Shown piece after piece: positions 45,113 to 55,790 of a stretch of DNA of 64,000 bases (position 1 is the first letter of the stretch; each line of letters begins with the position of its first letter). The position numbers and the translations under genes were made by a program. Under the pieces are notes generated by a model. That model was not told where the DNA came from and made no database searches. It saw only the letters and a program-made list of their open reading frames with translations. This stretch comes from Apiotrichum sp. Y4204 (taxonomy: Eukaryota > Basidiomycota > Tremellomycetes > Trichosporonales > Trichosporonaceae): contig JAMYHL010000031.1 in NCBI GenBank assembly GCA_025531455.1, positions 248,001 through 312,000 on the forward strand, given 5' to 3'.

Positions 45113-47020
45113 CTTTCGTGGTCAATAGTGTCACCAGAAAGAACCTCGTCTCTGTCCTTTGCCCCTCTCTTGGCTTGTCCTTCCTCTTCTGTTCAGACTC
45201 AGGCACTCGGATTCACGCGTGCTCTCCGCGTACACGAGGTATGCAGAGTTGCAGATGTCTTCGGCCCCCCGCCGGATTGATGGCCTATGAGTGGAAAAGC
45301 GAAGGAATGCGGCGTCGTGCAGGCGCGTGCTGGTCTGTGCTGCGCTATACCCGATACTGTTCTGCAATCTGTGATCTGCGCTCTGATCGTCTGGGCGCAG
45401 AAGAACAGCTCGAGGATTACGAGAGCCACGGGCACCAGGGGTGGCGGGTCAAGTGGTGGAGGGATGGGGGGGAGTCAACGCTGGGAGGGGAGATCGAGAA
45501 ACGTGGAACAAGAAACGAATACCTGCAGGGGCCGAGCGCGGGTGAGATGCGAAGCGCGAGGCGGTGTGTGTGTATCGGCCGAGATCAAGATCAGATGGGG
45601 CTGGGGAGGGGCACTCGTTGCGACGGACAGCGAGCGGGCACCTAATGGCGATGCTAGGGGCCAGGTCAGGCGGAAGGAGCCGAAGACGGGAGAGGGTCGC
45701 TCCAGAGTGTTCCAATCTCAATCGGGGACCTATCGACTGGCCGGTGAGTGGCCAACGAGTGGGGTGGTATCTGTACGGTCTTGTCGTTGGGTGTTGGGTA
45801 AGGCACGCTCGAGATACACAGGATGACGGATGGAGATCGCTGGATCGGTGTGGAGATTGAGGACAGAATCAAGATCGGGGCCGTGAGTGGGATCTGGGGG
45901 ATCTGGGTGGTGCACTGGCTCGAGGGGCAGGGGTTGGAAGATGGCGGCTGGTGACGACGCGTCGATGATAGTTCCAGCTGGCCAGATATCGGGAGGTTAG
46001 CAGTGCAGGTAACGTCTGGTGCGCTCGTGTCGATACCAATGCGAGCGGGAATGCTAGATGCTTGATGCCAAGATGTGGTTGACCAGTTGAGGCGAGGCCG
46101 GATGGGGGTGCGGAGGTGCTGGCGGACGAGGACTAGTGTGGCGGCGCAACTCTCTTGGATATTGGATCTCTTGTTCTGTCGAGGTCGGTGTGCTTGTGGC
46201 TTGTAGCTTGCAACCTGCCAGCTTTGTTGGTAGCTTGTTGCGGGTATTAAGCGAGGGTGGGCATAAGAGGGAGGAGAGAGGGCTCCACCACCGCTAGCGC
46301 CAGCTATCCTATCTATACTCGACCTAGCGTGCTCGCTGTCAAACAAATTGCCAGAGCCGTCGTGTTCAGTGCGCGCTGTGCGTAGTGCACTGTGACTGTT
46401 AGCCGTGCGCTTGCCGACATCGCTGCCGAGCTGCGCTGCCCGAGCGGCGAGCGCGGCGAGCTGCCGTATGCATGCAATGTCGCGTGCGCCACCGCTGGCC
46501 AACGGGGTGAGACGTGCTGCATCCCATATCCCATCCTGCATCTACATCGTGCGTGACGAGGTGCAGATTCTTGCCTTCTCACCGCCGACTGCCGCGGCAC
46601 AATTGACTCTTTGTCAGGTCATTGCGGAATGTGATCTGGCCCCCCAGGGGCCACACTTCCTGAACCTATGGGTCTGTGGCAACGCAACTACTGTACTTGT
46701 GGGTCCTGGTGTGGTCTATCCTTCTTGAACTTCTGGTCCTGTTCCCAGCCGGAACTTGTCGCCCACAGCATTGGCCGCCGCCCGCCGCGCCACATTCCGC
46801 ACCACCGCGCCAGCGGCGAGCGGTCAGAGACCACAGACCACAGGTCAGAGCCTAGAAGCAATGGGCAAGAGTCACTCGTCGGCGAGCTGCCAGTCTGGAG
46901 CCCTATCTCGCCCTTGAGCACGCTGACTCCCAACTCTTGACTATGCTGCTGGCTGACGACGGCCGGGTGGAATTACGGTTCGCTTCCGGACCGTGCTGGA
47001 TTCGGGTGCCACATTCCGCG

Positions 47021-47047
47021 CCACTTGGCCGGGTAACTGGCCAGTGG
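47021..47047. repeat. Inverted repeat around GGCC cores
   Basis: CCACTTGGCC and GGCCAGTGG flank an 8-base spacer, allowing a hairpin of about nine pairs with one bulge. It lies just before the G run. Confidence 0.5.
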
Positions 47048-47156
47048 CACACGTCCCGGAGACAAATGTGGAATACCTCGAATACCTCCGACCACCAATC
47101 TCCGAGCCTTTGACCCACCTGTATCCGTCGCATTGCGAGTTGGTTCAAAAACGGAA

Positions 47157-47175
47157 GGGGGGGGGGGGGGGGGGG
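47157..47175 (+). repeat. Homopolymer of 19 G
   Basis: An uninterrupted run of 19 G between AAAACGGAA and AAGTGG. Such a run can form G-quadruplex structures and is prone to length variation and sequencing error. Confidence 0.85.
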
Positions 47176-48382
47176 AAGTGGTTCCGGTGGCACTGCAGCT
47201 TGAGTTGGTGGGCTCTGGGGCCTGGAGTAGAAACTGGCGGCGAGGATGGGCGAGGTCGGGTCCGTGATACAGTTACACAGGCTACGAGTGCTGGCGACAT
47301 ACGGTTATGACAGATCCTTTGACCAGTCTGATGGCGAGCTACCAATCACCATGCTCTCGTCATCACACTGATCATGTTGTGTATCAGCCATAACGCGTGG
47401 TAATCACAACTCGGGCTCGGGGAATGCACCTTGGATCGTGCCTGACGGCGACCTTTGCATCTGTCTCGATGCGATGTCTCGCGTCATATACAGTACACAT
47501 ATAGAGTACTGATCGAACACACGTCCTGGCCCGGCCCGATGTGCTCGTCCTGGTGGCCCAGCTTACGCTGCGCGCTCCCACGTCGCGGGCACATTCAGGA
47601 GCGACTCACACCCTCCTCCGCGGTGGCGCCGCCCACGCGCATCGTCCCGCCGGGTGATCTGGGGATGAAGCTATCCGGGGGCCGAGGGGCGAGGGCTGTA
47701 TCATTATCTGTATCAGGTTCCGGGATACTTCCGATCTTCCGACCTTCCGACAGATGGGCTGGGCGGTGCGGGTTTGTGCTGGAACGCCGGCTGCGTCGCT
47801 TCGAGCTTCGAGCTTCGAGCTTGGCGCTTGGCGCTTTGCAGCTCGGTTTCGCAGGCGAGACATAAGCATGTAATGATTCCCAGGCGGATAGAAATACGCT
47901 TCCGATGATGTGACAGGGCCTTATGAGGTGAAAAGGCGATCACTACTGTTAACGGCCGATGGCGCGATGGCGCAAGAGGCTTGAGTCCTCATTCCCCGAC
48001 TCACCGCGCACCCCGCATAACCCACGTTTACGCTTACCTCGTTGTTCGTACTGTAGCTCGTCGCGACCTGTCCCCTCTCCTGCTCATTGTCGGCATTGTA
48101 CAGCAATCGCGCTGGTCGCCGGGCAAGCTGTGCGCCACTGCCGTTGCCAGCGCCTAGTCTGGCTCAAAGGTTGGCTCGAGGGGTGAGATGCCGAGAGAAG
48201 CCGGCGTGCGTGAGTGATCGGCGGGGATCTGGCATGATCCACGAGCGATGAGACATGACTCCATGCCAGCACTGTCTAGCGAACAGAGACTAGCTGCAGC
48301 ACGAGCTCCCCAGCTCTGCAACACCTTATTCCCAACCTCCAGAGTCCAGACCATATATACGTCAGCCACACGGACAATGAGT

Positions 48383-48388
48383 TATAAA
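48383..48388 (+). promoter_or_regulatory. TATA-like element without an obvious gene
   Basis: TATAAA in GAGTTATAAAGGGG, with a second TATATA about 30 bp upstream. The next coding start on this strand is SerRS, 640 bp away, too far for a normal core promoter. Confidence 0.3.
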
Positions 48389-49029
48389 GGGGTGGCGCGG
48401 GGAATGGAAGCACACACATAATAAAACAAAATAGGAGGGGGGATCTGCCACTTCCACACCGGGTTTAGATCTCGACGATCATTGGATCGGCGCGTGCTGA
48501 TCACTACGATCACCACCACCAGAGGGCATGCATACATGTCGCTGCCGTCAGCCAGTTGTACGGTCTCAGCATTCGGAGATTTTCTTACTGCTCACCAGCG
48601 GCGCTGGAATGCAGGGAGGAGAGAACAATGGCTTCCGTGAAATCAGAAAACTGGGGCACAAACTTCACAACAGAGGGAAGTGTGTGGCACTTGGATAGCC
48701 TGCAATGGACTGCGATGCCTGGCTTTTGATCGGAAAAAGCCGAAATCAACCCCGATCTAGGCCTACAGCCCCACAGCCGTGGAATCTTTGTTATAGACTT
48801 GCATGGAGATTATTGTAGCTGTAGAGAGACTTGAAGAATAAGACTCTTTGACTTTTGCTCGCGACGGGAATACCGCGGAAATAGCCGTCAACAGCGACCG
48901 CCAACGAGACGGAATTCCCCGGATCCCCGCGTTCCTCCTCTTTTCGAAATGTCACCTTTGTCTCCATCCTACATCTTATCTCGCTCTCCACTCCGCATAT
49001 CCGGCCACCGGCCACAATAGAGCACAGCT

Positions 49030-50912
49030 ATGCCAAGTACGTCACTTGCTCGTCCCCTGTCTCTAACACGCAGCCGTCCTGCGTACCGCGCGGCTCGTCG
49101 GAACGCTTGCGCCGACCCGCGCCCTCCGCTCTCTCTCCACCACCGCCGCGGCAAGTAAGGCGAAACCACCACTGGGCGGGAAGAAGTCCGCAAAGGGCAA
49201 GGAGACGCCAAAGGTCAAGACGCAGCTGGGCAAGCCGCGGATCGACTACGCGCGCCTCCTGGCCGACCGGGACGCGACGGCTGCGAATGTGCGGGCGCGC
49301 GCGCTGCCCCTCGTGGCCGACCATGTTGAGCAGCTCGCAGCCGCGCGCGAGACGGCCCGCCGGCTCGAGACGGAATTGAATGACGCTAGGGCAGAACACG
49401 GTCGCGCGTCGGACGCATTCCGCACTATCAAGGATAAGAGCGAAAAAGCCGCTGCGGTCGAAGCTGCGCGTGCGCTCAAGGACCGCGTCGCGGCTCTCGA
49501 GACGGAATACGATGTCGCGGAGACGACACTGCTCGACCTCGCACTCACCCTTCCCAACTTTTCGCTTCCGGACGTACCCCTCGGCCACGAGGATAATGCC
49601 GTCACACTCGAGACCTTTGGGCCGGAACGTATACCCGCGGACGAGGCGCGCGACCATGTCGACATTGCCGAAAAGTTTGGGTGGATGGACAACGCGGCGA
49701 GCGCGATCGCCACGGGGTCGTCCTGGCCGTACCTCAAGGGCGTGGTTGCGCAGCTCGAGCACGCGCTAGTGGGGTACGCACTCAGCACGGCGGTGCGGCA
49801 CGGGTACACGCCGGTGTCACCGCCGGACGTGGTGAGCGCGGACGTGGCGTGGCGGTGCGGTTTCCAGCCGCGCGACGGCGCCGACGGCCCGCGCCAGACA
49901 TACTTTGTGGAAGGGGAGACGAGCGAGCCCCGTCTCTGCCTCTCGGGGACGGCTGAGATTCCGCTCGCGGCGCTCTGGGCGAACCGGACATTATCTGCGG
50001 ATGCGCTGCCTGCCCGCGTGATTGGTGTCGGGCGGGCGTTCCGTGCCGAAGCTGGCGCGCGTGGCGCAGACACCCGCGGACTGTACCGCGTTCACCAGTT
50101 CACCAAGGTCGAGCTTTTCTGCGTCACTGCCGAGGAGGGCAGCGAGGCGGCCATGGAGGAGATTCGCGGGATCCAGAAGGAGATTGCGCTCGGACTTGGG
50201 CTCAGCGTAAGGTGAGTCGCGTCGTGATTTCCGCCCCGGTCAATCCCCGCCGATGCGAGACTTGTGCTGCCGAATGGGAGGTGCTTGCGTCCGCAATCTG
50301 CAATCCTGGGGAGGTCTTCAGTGGACGCCACCCTTTTGCAGCAAGTGCGGCATACCACAAGTGAGACAAGTGGACTGAGCCCCGCCTTGGCAAACGCTAG
50401 GCCTAGACCCGTGTCTAAAGCATGTGAATGGCCGGTTGACTGTCCGAGTGTGCTCTCCGATGTCGGTGGCACTCCACGTCGCCGCCTAATGCCTCATCCC
50501 CTCCCACTTCAACTCTCCACGAGCTCGGCACGAAGCTAACCGCAGGGTACTCGACATGCCGACGGAGGAGCTCGGCGCGTCCGCGGCGCGCAAGTATGAC
50601 ATGGAGGCGTGGATGCCCGGCCGCGGCAAGTGGGGCGAGATTACAAGCACGAGCAACTGCACAGACTACCAGGCGCGCCGGCTGCACATCCGCTACCGGC
50701 CCGAGGGGGAAGGGCCGCGGTTCGCGCACACGCTAAACGGCACGGCGGCGGCTGTGCCGAGGCTGATTGTTGCGCTGATCGAGAACGGCGCGCGCATCGA
50801 GGGCGGCGAGGTTGTCGGTGTGGACCTGCCGCGCGTCCTCCGCCCGTGGTGGGTCGGCCCCGAGGCGGTCGAGAGTAGCGAGAGCAGCGAGAGCATCGTG
50901 CGCTTCGTGTAG
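49030..50912 (+). CDS. DIA4: Mitochondrial seryl-tRNA synthetase
   Basis: Three exons (49030-49036, 49074-50211, 50546-50912) give 503 residues. Exon 1 is only 7 nt (ATGCCAA); splicing yields [14 protein letters not shown], a basic presequence fitting mitochondrial import. The tRNA-binding helical arm spans about 65-170. The class II core has TAEIPL, motif 2 ([21 protein letters not shown]) and motif 3 ([17 protein letters not shown] with [18 protein letters not shown]), the seryl-adenylate site. It charges mitochondrial tRNA-Ser. The C-terminus ends in a Ser/Glu stretch ([10 protein letters not shown]). Intron 2 is 334 nt and splits the gene just before the catalytic end. The cytosolic enzyme is presumably encoded elsewhere. 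Confidence 0.92.
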
Positions 50913-52872
50913 GAGGTCTGAGGACGTTGCGAAGGAGGAGGCCATTCGCGCACGGTCCGCACGGTCCCGGAACACGATCACAACCACTCAAAACAGGGGT
51001 ACGCAATCACCACTATGCATCATTACATTACACATCCCCTCGCGTCGGACTGCACGACTCGAGGCCAGAACGCGGCGCACGAAGGTTGGCGGACAAAACG
51101 CGGAGGAAACAAGCAAGGCGAGGCCGGTGGCGCTGCTCAGCGTCCGACACCGCATCCTGCCCACAGCTCCTGCCTACAGCTGTGCAATGCACACCACCAA
51201 ACCACACGAGCACCTGACCGCCCGCTCCGACGGATCCGGCCAGGCCACCGCCATGCGTGCCTTGCAATGGGGGGGACTAACCTTAACGCCGTTATGAGTC
51301 GAGCTAATTAGCTTTCGAGCGTAAGTGACGAGGGGGAAGGGCTGGGATGGCCGTGCCACTCGATGAGGTACTGCCAGCATCGGCTGCTGCGGCCACGCGC
51401 CTCGCCTCGTAGCAAGCCTGGCACTCATGGCTGTGTGTGGTGCTACAACGCACAACGCACGAGGCCACGGTTCGGTGGGGCGTGTATACCGCCCCCTCAG
51501 GACCGGAGTGTCACGAGTCGCGGGTCACGAGTACATCGCAGCGACCAGCACCCCTCGTCACCAGATCCCCCAGCCACCAGTGGCGACGACGGCCACCCTT
51601 AATCTGGTGCCACGCGTCACACTCTGTGGCCACGGCTGGCCACGGCTTGTCCATGGCTATTATGGCTTGGAGGGTATTTGGAGACTTATCGTCGACTGGC
51701 TGCTGAACAATGACCAGCAATGGTGCTTCTCGTGGCGTCATGGATGGCACGGACATGGGTTCTGACGACGGTGAGGTCAAGACGTGCGAAGGGACTCGTG
51801 GATATCAAGACTCATCAGACTGACTACGACGTGTGCTTATAAACTCTTTCTCTCATTCACCCACTTCCTACCATCCCAGGACCTGAGCGACCACAGCTGG
51901 CGGAACAGCAAACTCGTTCAGGCCGTCATACGCTGCGCAGTGAACCCGTGCTCGTCACTATCCCGTTCCCGAGGTAGCCACTGGGAACAAGTGATAGTCA
52001 CGGTAGTCCACATGCATCGCTAGCATCCAAGGTCATCCGCCAGTGATATGATGATACGCGACCGAGGACAAAGTGGCTGCGTGTGCGGCAACGAGCTTGG
52101 TGGCAAATGCACACTGTAGTGAGTTGATTGTCACTGCCTCAAGACGGCGGAACAAACAAACAGGTCATCTAACAACAGCCGATTGTCCTCCAGTCGCATC
52201 CGTATCTCCACAAGTCTGGACATGACGCGCCGGCCAATGTCTGACGATGACGACTGTGACAACAAACTGAATGCTGTGCAGTCAGACTCGAGCTTCCACT
52301 CACTCGACCGTCTCACTCGGAATGGAGCTCATTCGGGTTTTCTCTTTGTGGGGTGGCGCACTGTCATTGTGTACTTGTGTGATCGACGAGCAGGTCGGTA
52401 TGTGGCACCAGGGGATCATGTCCAACTTTGTGGCAGAAACCATCTTTGACTGTGTCACTTTGCAGGCTTGCATGCGGACGGTGTCACGACACTACACTAC
52501 ACATAATAGCACCGCCCCGTGACTGGACGAGACGCGTGTCATCAAACACGACATGGGCGAGACACGCGACAATAGCAACTACACCGACACCGAAATGACA
52601 ATGACAATGAAAGCGACAATAACCATCACAGCTCATCACAGCTCCGACACGACGCGGACTCACCTCCTGCCGTCTCCTCTTGACACAATGAAGACAAGTC
52701 ACTCGGACGCTGACGTCGACGCCGACATGCCCTGCAAGAGATATATAACTCCCAATCGCGGACCCTCAAGTCCTCCTTCTCCATCAACGTTCCCAACACT
52801 GTCAATCCCTCATCACGCTCGCTTCGCTGCCTGGTGCAGACTCAATAATTGTGCCCGGCGCACTCTATCACC
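50913..52872. other. 2.0-kb gene-free region before the Cys-cluster coiled-coil gene
   Basis: Between two plus-strand genes. Two promoter-like patches are seen: TATAAA at 51838-51843 followed by a CT-rich stretch with no clear coding frame downstream, and TATATAA at 52742-52748 serving the next gene. All open frames are short and unconvincing. No RNA gene is seen. Confidence 0.45.
52742..52748 (+). promoter_or_regulatory. TATA box of the Cys-cluster coiled-coil gene
   Basis: TATATAA in GAGATATATAACTCCC, about 125 bp before the ATG at 52873 and followed by a C/T-rich leader with CACCATG at the start codon. Confidence 0.55.
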
Positions 52873-55621
52873 ATGTCCAACAATGCCAACCCCAACCCCA
52901 ATCCCACCCAGGCTCCCACGTCCGATCAACTGAAAGGCGTCAAGGGTCATAAGCGCCTGACACTCCGGGCGCCCGACTTTAAAGACGATTTCCGCACGTG
53001 AGTAGCTCCATCCCACCCTTCCACTTCTGACGCCACAGCATGCTCGAGGCCCCAGGCTGCTTCGACTGCAATAAGCCTTGCCGCAACTTTATGTTTGACG
53101 CCGTAAACGGTGATGCGTCCTCGACTTGCAGCAATTGCGGCTCCGCGCAAGTCGTCCTCGAACGCCGCTTCCTCCCGTTCTACCACGATCTCCTGGTCGC
53201 CCTCTATCGCGAGCCGAGATTCTGGGACCCAGTCAGGCAGCACCTCGTACGTTGGGATAGATCCATCAACTGACGCAGTAGGCCGGCATCATCAAGCTGA
53301 TCACCGAGGGAAGAGGCGTGGAACGCGACCCCAACGCTCCAAAGCCTCTGAAATCATGGCGCGGACGTTCAAGTAAACAGAAATTGGACGATAGGCTGGA
53401 GAATGCCCTTGCTGCGCGGAATAAGAACAAGCTGCCGCTCTCGGCCCCACCCACCATTGCGGGCACACCGAGCCCCACGGCCACACCGAGCCCCACGGCC
53501 TCAAACTCCGGGCAAGGTCCTCCTTATGCTGCTCCGCACGGTCACTGGGGCAGTGCCTCCGTCGGGCCGTCACGCATGCCTTCCCCAGCCATATCAGACG
53601 CCGTGGCCGGCCCATCGCGTCCTACCACTGCTGCACCTGCTTTCGGCAATGGTAATGGTAATGGGCTGCTCGCCCCTCCACCCCGCGCCCACTCCGTGGC
53701 TCCGCGCGTCCCCTCCCCGCTCAGACAAGGCGCGGTACCCCACCCACGACCCATGTCGGCGGTCCCTGTCCCCGCTGGTCCGCAGGCAGTCCGTGAAGTG
53801 CCTCTGGAGGAGTTCCAGGCAGGATGGGCTTCCAGTCTCGGTGCTGCACCTGACGCCACTTCCGCCCTTCCACCGCCCGCAGCCACCGCTGGTCCATCCT
53901 CGGCCCCGTACGTCGTAACCGCAGCCACCGCTGGTCCATCCTTGGCCCCGTACGGCGCGACCGGCCTCGCCCCTCCGGCCCCTCCCACGCTCAACGGCCA
54001 CGTGAGGCCCGCAGCTCCCAGAGGCTCTGCTGGTCCACAACCAGTCAACGGCCACCCTGCTCCTCCCGCTGGTCCCGGCGTACAGCTACAACCCCTCTCT
54101 TCCTCCATACCCCCGCTCCCACCCACCCAGCTCACCGCGATCCCTGCTCCTCCCGCTGGTCCCGGAGTGCAGCTACAACCCCTCTCTTCCTCCCTACCCC
54201 CGCTCCCACCCACCCAGCCCACCGCGCTCCCGCCGCCCAACAACTCACGGAAACGCGGCTTCCCGTCCAACCCCAAGCCCGCGTCAAAGCGCCGGCGCAC
54301 AGACACAGATGCGAGCTTCACCATCCCGTCGCCAGACTACGGCACGCCCCCCGCATCTGCGCCAATGAGCAGGGCGCCGAGCGTCGCGCCCGCCGCGCCC
54401 GTCGCACCTGCGGACGGTACTCTCACTGTTGAAGAGTTCAATAACTGGCTAGCACGCTCTGGGTACGCCGAGTCCGCTCTTGCTGCGCCCGCTGGTCCGT
54501 CGTCGCTCCCGGGGGCCACCCCCGCCCCCTTTCCGCCCATGCCCACACCGTCACTTCCCGCACACCCGGCACCCCCGCCGGCCTCCCAAGCTGCACCCGC
54601 TGGTCCCGCCCACGAAGCCCCTGCCTTGCTCGGAACTTCGGCGGTGCACCAGGCCCGAGTCAACGCCCAGCAGCGACAACAGCTCGAAGAGGCGCAAAGG
54701 GAGATTACCAGGCTCCAGGAACGCCTCGATGCCGTGAACAATGACCGGCAGGCATTGATGCTCGAGAACGAGAGCCTAAAGGAGAAGCTCACAGAAATCG
54801 AGGACGACAACGAAGTCCTGGGCGCCGAAAACGCCAGCCTCCGGGACCAGGTCGGCACGATGATGCAACCCGGGGAGGTGGACGCCGAGATCGCGAGGCT
54901 TCAGCACGCACTTGGCAAGGCGGAGGACGGCCTGGATACGCAGAAGCGGGAACGCAAGCAGGATGAGCAGAGTTACAGGGAATTCCAGAAAGACGTTCAC
55001 GACTTGGAAGACCGCCACACTGCGCTGGGCGAACGCCACACTGCGCTGGAAAAAGAACATGCCGAGCTGAAACAGAAAACGTCCGCGCTGGAAAACGACA
55101 AGGCCGAGCAGGAACAAAAGACGTCCGCGCTGGAGACCGCCAACATCGCGCTCGAGAGGCGAATCCCCGTCCTCGAGCGGGAACGCGACGAGGCAGCAGC
55201 TACCGTGGCGCGGAACGCGGGCGAGCTCACCGAGCTGCGGGAGCGTAACGAGGCCGCGGCGCGTAATGCGGGCGAGCTCACGGTGCTGCGGGAGCGCAAT
55301 GAGCGGCTTCTCCGGCGTCTTGGGAGCGCAGCTGGTCTGCGCGTCGAGCCTGATATTGAACTTGCGCGCGGATTGGGTTTCGAGGTTGGAGGTACTGCGA
55401 GGCTCGATAGGCTGCAGGCGGCAATTGATCGGCTGGACGCCGACGAACAAGATCAAGAGCAGGAGCATGAGCAAGAGCAGGACCGGTCCGAGACGGTGTC
55501 GGCGCCGTATGATCCGAGTTGGAGGTGGGAGGTGAGCTTTTATCGGCCCCAGGTTGATCATGCTGAATATCTAAAGACTCTTGACCCCGAGGTATTCGAG
55601 GAGGCCCATGATGCTCTGTAG
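52873..55621 (+). CDS. Cys-cluster, Pro-rich, coiled-coil protein of unknown function
   Basis: Three exons (52873-52997, 53039-53246, 53282-55621) give 890 residues. A short N-terminal module begins KGHKRLTLRAPDFKDDF and holds a Cys cluster at 49-75 (C-x2-C-x3-C ... C-x2-C, PGCFDCNKPC then CSNC), probably a zinc site, followed by VLERRFLPFYHDLLVALYREPRFWDP. Residues 125-560 are Pro/Ala/Ser-rich and disordered, with internal duplications and a basic patch (KPASKRRRTD) that could direct nuclear import. A single helix-rich coiled coil spans about 570-770, with repeated ERHTALE and KQKTSALE heptads. A Gln/Glu/Asp run and a short ordered tail (YDPSWRWEVSFY) end it. No known family is recognised. 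Its overall plan, disordered Pro-rich part then coiled coil, resembles the gene at 21983-26689. Confidence 0.75.
54056..54229 (+). repeat. Two 87-bp tandem units (29 residues) in the Pro-rich region
   Basis: The unit begins PAPPAGPGVQLQPLSSS and occurs twice in a row with few changes. Just upstream a 14-residue unit (AATAGPS-S/L-APY) is also doubled. Both point to recent in-frame duplication. Confidence 0.8.
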
Positions 55622-55790
55622 CGATAGCACTGTATTACCATCTCTAGATTTTATCTACAATCTTCGATATAAGATGTATCTGTATCTGTATAGAATAGCC
55701 ACGGCAGCCTGTCACGACTGCCGATCCACCGAAAGAATTGCCAAAACTCGAACCGAGATAACCAAAGATAGATCCAACCCGATGATCACC

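Larger units (their letters stand above)
45113..49029. other. 3.9-kb region between GATA-like gene and SerRS
   Basis: Head-to-head genes are separated by this unusually long stretch, which must hold both promoters. A minus-strand frame of 291 codons (45666-46541) directly upstream of the GATA-like gene has no domain signal and probably reflects a C-rich leader. Marks seen: a 19-base G run, an inverted repeat at 47021-47047, two ACATTCCG motifs and one reverse copy, and a TATA-like element at 48383-48388. No RNA gene is evident. Confidence 0.45.

Noticed and set aside
45666..46541. 291-codon minus-strand frame upstream of the GATA-like gene
   Set aside because: Ser/Pro/Thr-rich translation of a C-rich leader; does not join the GATA-like gene by any splice pair I can find.
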